Positions 6,472 through 9,232 of a stretch of DNA of 9,232 nt are shown here, one piece after another. Below the pieces are notes generated by a model, which worked only from the letters and a program-made list of their open reading frames with translations, made no database searches and was not told where the DNA came from. Every line of letters begins with the position of its first letter. Positions within the stretch are counted from its first letter, which is position 1. Source of the stretch: Methylohalomonas sp964522485. GTDB lineage: Bacteria > Pseudomonadota > Gammaproteobacteria > Methylohalomonadales > Methylohalomonadaceae. Made by a program: the position numbers and the translations under genes. The stretch spans positions 1 through 9,232 of the forward strand of contig CAZFUS010000097.1 in NCBI GenBank assembly GCA_964522485.1, written 5' to 3'.

Positions 6472-6679
6472 GCCTTTTCCGTAGTACCGCTTCGTAGGCG
6501 TATATTGCTTCAATACATTCTTTCTCAGCCTGTGTTACGGCACCATGGCTTTGGACATGTAATTTAATCGCATGTTGTAGTGTCTGAGCGGCCGGATCAT
6601 ATTTCTTGAGTCGTATAGCGTTCCTGGCGAATGTTTCACAGGTTTCTGGCGTTTCTGCTCTCATGATTTCTTGATCCAT
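6449..6679 (-). CDS. small TPR-like helical protein, coupled to rhomboid gene
   Basis: Protein of 76 residues without a recognised family. Residues 19-44 (ARNAIRLKKYDPAAQTLQHAIKLH) follow the spacing of a tetratricopeptide-repeat hairpin (Y..A...L..AI.L). A second helix, EKECIEAIYAYEAVLRKRHGKRQ, ends in a basic tail. There is no export signal. ATG 6677-6679 has a modest AGG site about 11 bases upstream; the internal ATG at 6662-6664 is an alternative. Its last codons overlap the start of the rhomboid gene, so the two probably share a transcript. Being short, it could be an open frame by chance, but the overlap and the helical pattern favour a real gene. Confidence 0.55.
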   Translation of the reverse strand: MDQEIMRAETPETCETFARNAIRLKKYDPAAQTLQHAIKLHVQSHGAVTQAEKECIEAIYAYEAVLRKRHGKRQVR

Positions 6680-6991
6680 GAATATTTCTACCTGGTAGAT
6701 AAACTATCAGTAAAGCGGTTTGGCCGTGCTTCAATATTTCAAGACGTTTTTACCGGTACTTGTATCGAAGCATCTGAATATTGAAAATCTGCTGCCCCTC
6801 CGGCTTTGCCGTATCACGCTTATATAGATACTCACGGTCCAATGGTAACTGTCTGATTCAAAAAATCGATTCAATGCCTTTGTACTACAATCTTTATAGC
6901 CTGCGCGGCTCGCGGGGCACAGATGGATTTGATAGGGTGGACTGACCTGTTCAAAGCGGCGCAACAGAGCACCGGACCCGTGAATAAGCGA
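6680..6991. promoter_or_regulatory. divergent control region of gltB and the TPR-like/rhomboid pair
   Basis: No gene is supported here. A nine-base inverted repeat, TTCAATATT (6730-6738) and AATATTGAA (6777-6785), is separated by 38 bases. Closer to gltB, GATTCAA is directly repeated at 6855 and 6868, just before a -10-like TACAAT (6886-6891). I see no good -35 box, so if this is a promoter it may need an activator. These repeats are candidate operators only. Confidence 0.35.
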
Positions 6992-9232
6992 ATGACAGCG
7001 TTTCCCGATTCGTCTGATCCCTTTTCAGCCAGCAAGCTGGAAACCGAACGGTATTTACGCAAAACCGCGCATTCCAGCTGCGGCGTGGGCGTGCTTGCGG
7101 ATCTGGATGGCGGTAAAAGCCATAAACTGGTGATGGATGGTTTCGAGTTTCTGCGCAACCTCGACCATCGCGGTGCACGTGGTGCCGAGGACAACACCGG
7201 CGATGGTGCCGGTATGCTGCTGCAGAAACCGCATGAATTCTACCGGACCGAGGTCTCCAGACTCGGCGATTTCAACAGTTATGGTGTCGCACAGGTGTTC
7301 ATGCCCCGGGACACGCATCACCAGGCTGCGATTCGACGTTTGATCGAGAGTTGTTGCGATAAGGAAGGCTTCGAAGTGATCGCCTGGCGTGATGTGCCCA
7401 CAGATAATACCGGTCTGGGACAGACAGCGCTCGACAGCGAGCCGGCGACAATACAGTTCTTTGTCCAGCCGCAACAGGCGCTCGAACCCGCGGTGCTGGA
7501 TGTCAGGCTCTATATCCTGCGGCGTATCATTGAAAACGCCGTGCTTTACAAGGGGCTGGCGGGTTCCGGCAATGAACTCTTTTATATCTGTTCGTTATCA
7601 CGCAGTACCGTGGTGTACAAGGGACTGCTGACCTGCGGGCAGTTACAGTCATATTACCCGGAATTGTCTGACGACCGGGTGACTTCCGCCCTGGCCGTGA
7701 TTCACGCGCGTTTTTCCACCAATACGCTGGGGGCCTGGGATCTCTCGCATCCGTACCGCTATATCGGCCACAACGGCGAGATCAACACGCTGCGCGGCAA
7801 TCAGAACTGGATGCAGGCACGCGAGGCGACGCTTGAATCACCACACTTTGGCGACGGAATTGACAAGATCAAGCCGCTGACCGCCGAAGGCATCAGCGAC
7901 AGCGCCCAGCTGGATAATGTGCTCGAACTGTTGGTGCTGTCAGGCCGTACTCTGCCGCACGCCCTGCGCATGCTTATCCCTGAGGCGTGGGAGCAGGATT
8001 GCCACATGGATCCGGATCGCCGCGCCTTCTATGAATATCACAGCGCGTTGATGGAACCCTGGGATGGACCGGCACTGGTCGTTGCCAGCGACGGCGAACG
8101 GGTGGCGGCGGCGCTGGATCGCAACGGCCTGCGGCCCTGCCGTTACAGTGTGACCCGTGATCGGCGGTTGATCATGGCGAGTGAGACCGGCGTTCTCGAT
8201 GTGCCTTCATGCGAGGTATTGCATAAAGGGCGGCTCAAACCCGGCCAGCTCTTCGTCCTCGATCCGGCCCGCGGCGGTATTGTGCCCAGCGACCAGATTT
8301 TCGCCGAACTGGCAGATCGCCCGTATGAAACATGGCTCCGGGAACAGCGCGTGTCGCTGTCTGATGTGGTCGATTCATCCCGGCCCGTCGCACGCCGGAA
8401 GCCGCTCGAGCGTTCCATCAGCGATTATCAGCATGCCTTCGCCTATACTATCGAGGGCCTGCGCGTGCTGGTGCAGCCGATGGCGGAAGCCGGCAAGGAT
8501 CCGGTCGGGGCGATGGGTAACGATGCCCCGCCGGCTGTCCTGTCCACGCAGTCGCGGCCGCTCAGCCACTACTTCCTGCAGCAGTTCGCCCAGGTTTCCA
8601 ACCCGGCGCTGGACTACATCCGCGAAGCCTTGGTGACCTCGCTCGCCAGTCCCGTCGGCCGCCAGAATAATCTGCTGGCGGAAACCGCCGAACACTGCCG
8701 GCAGCTGTATATCGACTCGCCGATACTGAGCGAACCACAGGCGCATGCCATCGAACATATCGATCGCAACGGCCTGCACGGTTGCGGTATCGACATGACC
8801 TACCCGAAAGGCCGGTCCATGGAAACTGCTATCGAAGCCATGCGTAAAACGGCGGCGCAGGCAATCGAAGACGGCTATGAAGTACTCTATCTGCATGATC
8901 GGGCCGTTGGTCCCGAACGAATTGCGATACCGAGTCTGCTCGCGGCAGGCGCGCTGCATCATCACCTTATCCGCGAGGGGCTGAGAACCCGTGCCGCGAT
9001 CATCATGGAGTCGGGTGAGCCCTATGCTGTGCATCATTTCTGTACGCTGGTCGGTTATGGAGTCGATGCCGTTTATCCCTGGCTGGCCTATCACAGCATC
9101 GCTGACATGGCCGAAGGCGGCTATCTCGATGGCACAACCGAACAGGCCCTGGCGCAGTATCGCAAGGCTGTGGAGGGGGGCATTCTCAAGGTCATGTCGA
9201 AGATGGGTATCTCGACCCTGCAGGCTTACAAG
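6992..9232 (+). CDS. gltB: glutamate synthase large subunit, 3' end outside window
   Basis: Converts glutamine plus 2-oxoglutarate to two glutamates with reducing power from its partner subunit (GltD), the GOGAT step of ammonia assimilation in the cytoplasm. Only 747 codons of a roughly 1,500-residue protein are present. Residue C30 (SSCGVG) is the N-terminal nucleophile of the class II glutaminase domain, exposed after removal of a propeptide. Other landmarks are HRGA (59-62), TGDGAG (69-74), RFSTNT (240-245), GHNGEINTLRGN (259-270), MEPWDGPA (354-361) and DRNGLRPCRY (376-385). The central domain follows from about 475 (QVSNPALDYIREALVTSL, 534-551). The last residues KVMSKMGISTLQAYK open the FMN-binding barrel. 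ATG 6992 has a weak ribosome site. In-frame GTG 6980 and ATG 6923 are alternatives; the latter adds 23 residues and has GGGG eight bases upstream. Confidence 0.95.
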   Translation, partial: MTAFPDSSDPFSASKLETERYLRKTAHSSCGVGVLADLDGGKSHKLVMDGFEFLRNLDHRGARGAEDNTGDGAGMLLQKPHEFYRTEVSRLGDFNSYGVAQVFMPRDTHHQAAIRRLIESCCDKEGFEVIAWRDVPTDNTGLGQTALDSEPATIQFFVQPQQALEPAVLDVRLYILRRIIENAVLYKGLAGSGNELFYICSLSRSTVVYKGLLTCGQLQSYYPELSDDRVTSALAVIHARFSTNTLGAWDLSHPYRYIGHNGEINTLRGNQNWMQAREATLESPHFGDGIDKIKPLTAEGISDSAQLDNVLELLVLSGRTLPHALRMLIPEAWEQDCHMDPDRRAFYEYHSALMEPWDGPALVVASDGERVAAALDRNGLRPCRYSVTRDRRLIMASETGVLDVPSCEVLHKGRLKPGQLFVLDPARGGIVPSDQIFAELADRPYETWLREQRVSLSDVVDSSRPVARRKPLERSISDYQHAFAYTIEGLRVLVQPMAEAGKDPVGAMGNDAPPAVLSTQSRPLSHYFLQQFAQVSNPALDYIREALVTSLASPVGRQNNLLAETAEHCRQLYIDSPILSEPQAHAIEHIDRNGLHGCGIDMTYPKGRSMETAIEAMRKTAAQAIEDGYEVLYLHDRAVGPERIAIPSLLAAGALHHHLIREGLRTRAAIIMESGEPYAVHHFCTLVGYGVDAVYPWLAYHSIADMAEGGYLDGTTEQALAQYRKAVEGGILKVMSKMGISTLQAYK

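Noticed and set aside
6731..6964. Minus-strand 77-codon frame in front of gltB
   Set aside because: It has no ribosome site or recognisable motif and covers the likely gltB promoter region.
8375..9094. Long minus-strand open frame of 239 codons
   Set aside because: It is antisense to well-conserved gltB codons and shows no recognisable protein features; high-GC coding DNA often leaves such frames open.

Overview
The window looks like chromosomal DNA of a proteobacterium, probably a gammaproteobacterium. The signs are a FabB-type ketoacyl-synthase remnant, a cytochrome c4-like dihaem protein, a rhomboid protease and the large subunit of glutamate synthase. This rests on recognising protein families by eye; no database search was run and I cannot name the genus.

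Left part (1-2340), a patchwork of mobile and decayed DNA. An rve/DDE integrase-type transposase (140-1232, +) is complete except for a one-base shift at a T4 run (395-398). Next, on the minus strand, is a secreted dihaem cytochrome c (1359-1955). Behind it lies the last ~50 codons of a fabB-like gene (2111-2266, -), cut off upstream where a strong hairpin terminator begins (2271-2297).

Middle part (2271-5050), a probable accessory islet. Two minus-strand genes lie about 190 bp apart. One is a stand-alone TM0106-type RecB-like nuclease with a C-terminal RNase H-like exonuclease domain (2341-3834). The other is a DUF6946-like protein with a possible PD-(D/E)xK motif (4024-4713). Upstream of them is a non-coding block with repeated TCCCTG/CAGGGA motifs (4801-4968) and an orphan terminator (5022-5045). 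The decayed fabB on one side and the repeat block on the other suggest acquired DNA. A nucleic-acid-processing or defence role for the pair is conceivable but unproven, and this is the best candidate here for something undescribed.

Right part (5050-9232), ordinary chromosome. A small unrecognised helical protein (5323-5790, +) converges on a rhomboid protease (5839-6471, -). A 76-residue TPR-like small protein (6449-6679, -) overlaps the rhomboid start. Divergent from it, gltB (6992 to the window end, +) encodes glutamate synthase. Its first 747 codons contain the whole glutaminase domain and nearly all of the central domain before the window cuts it off.
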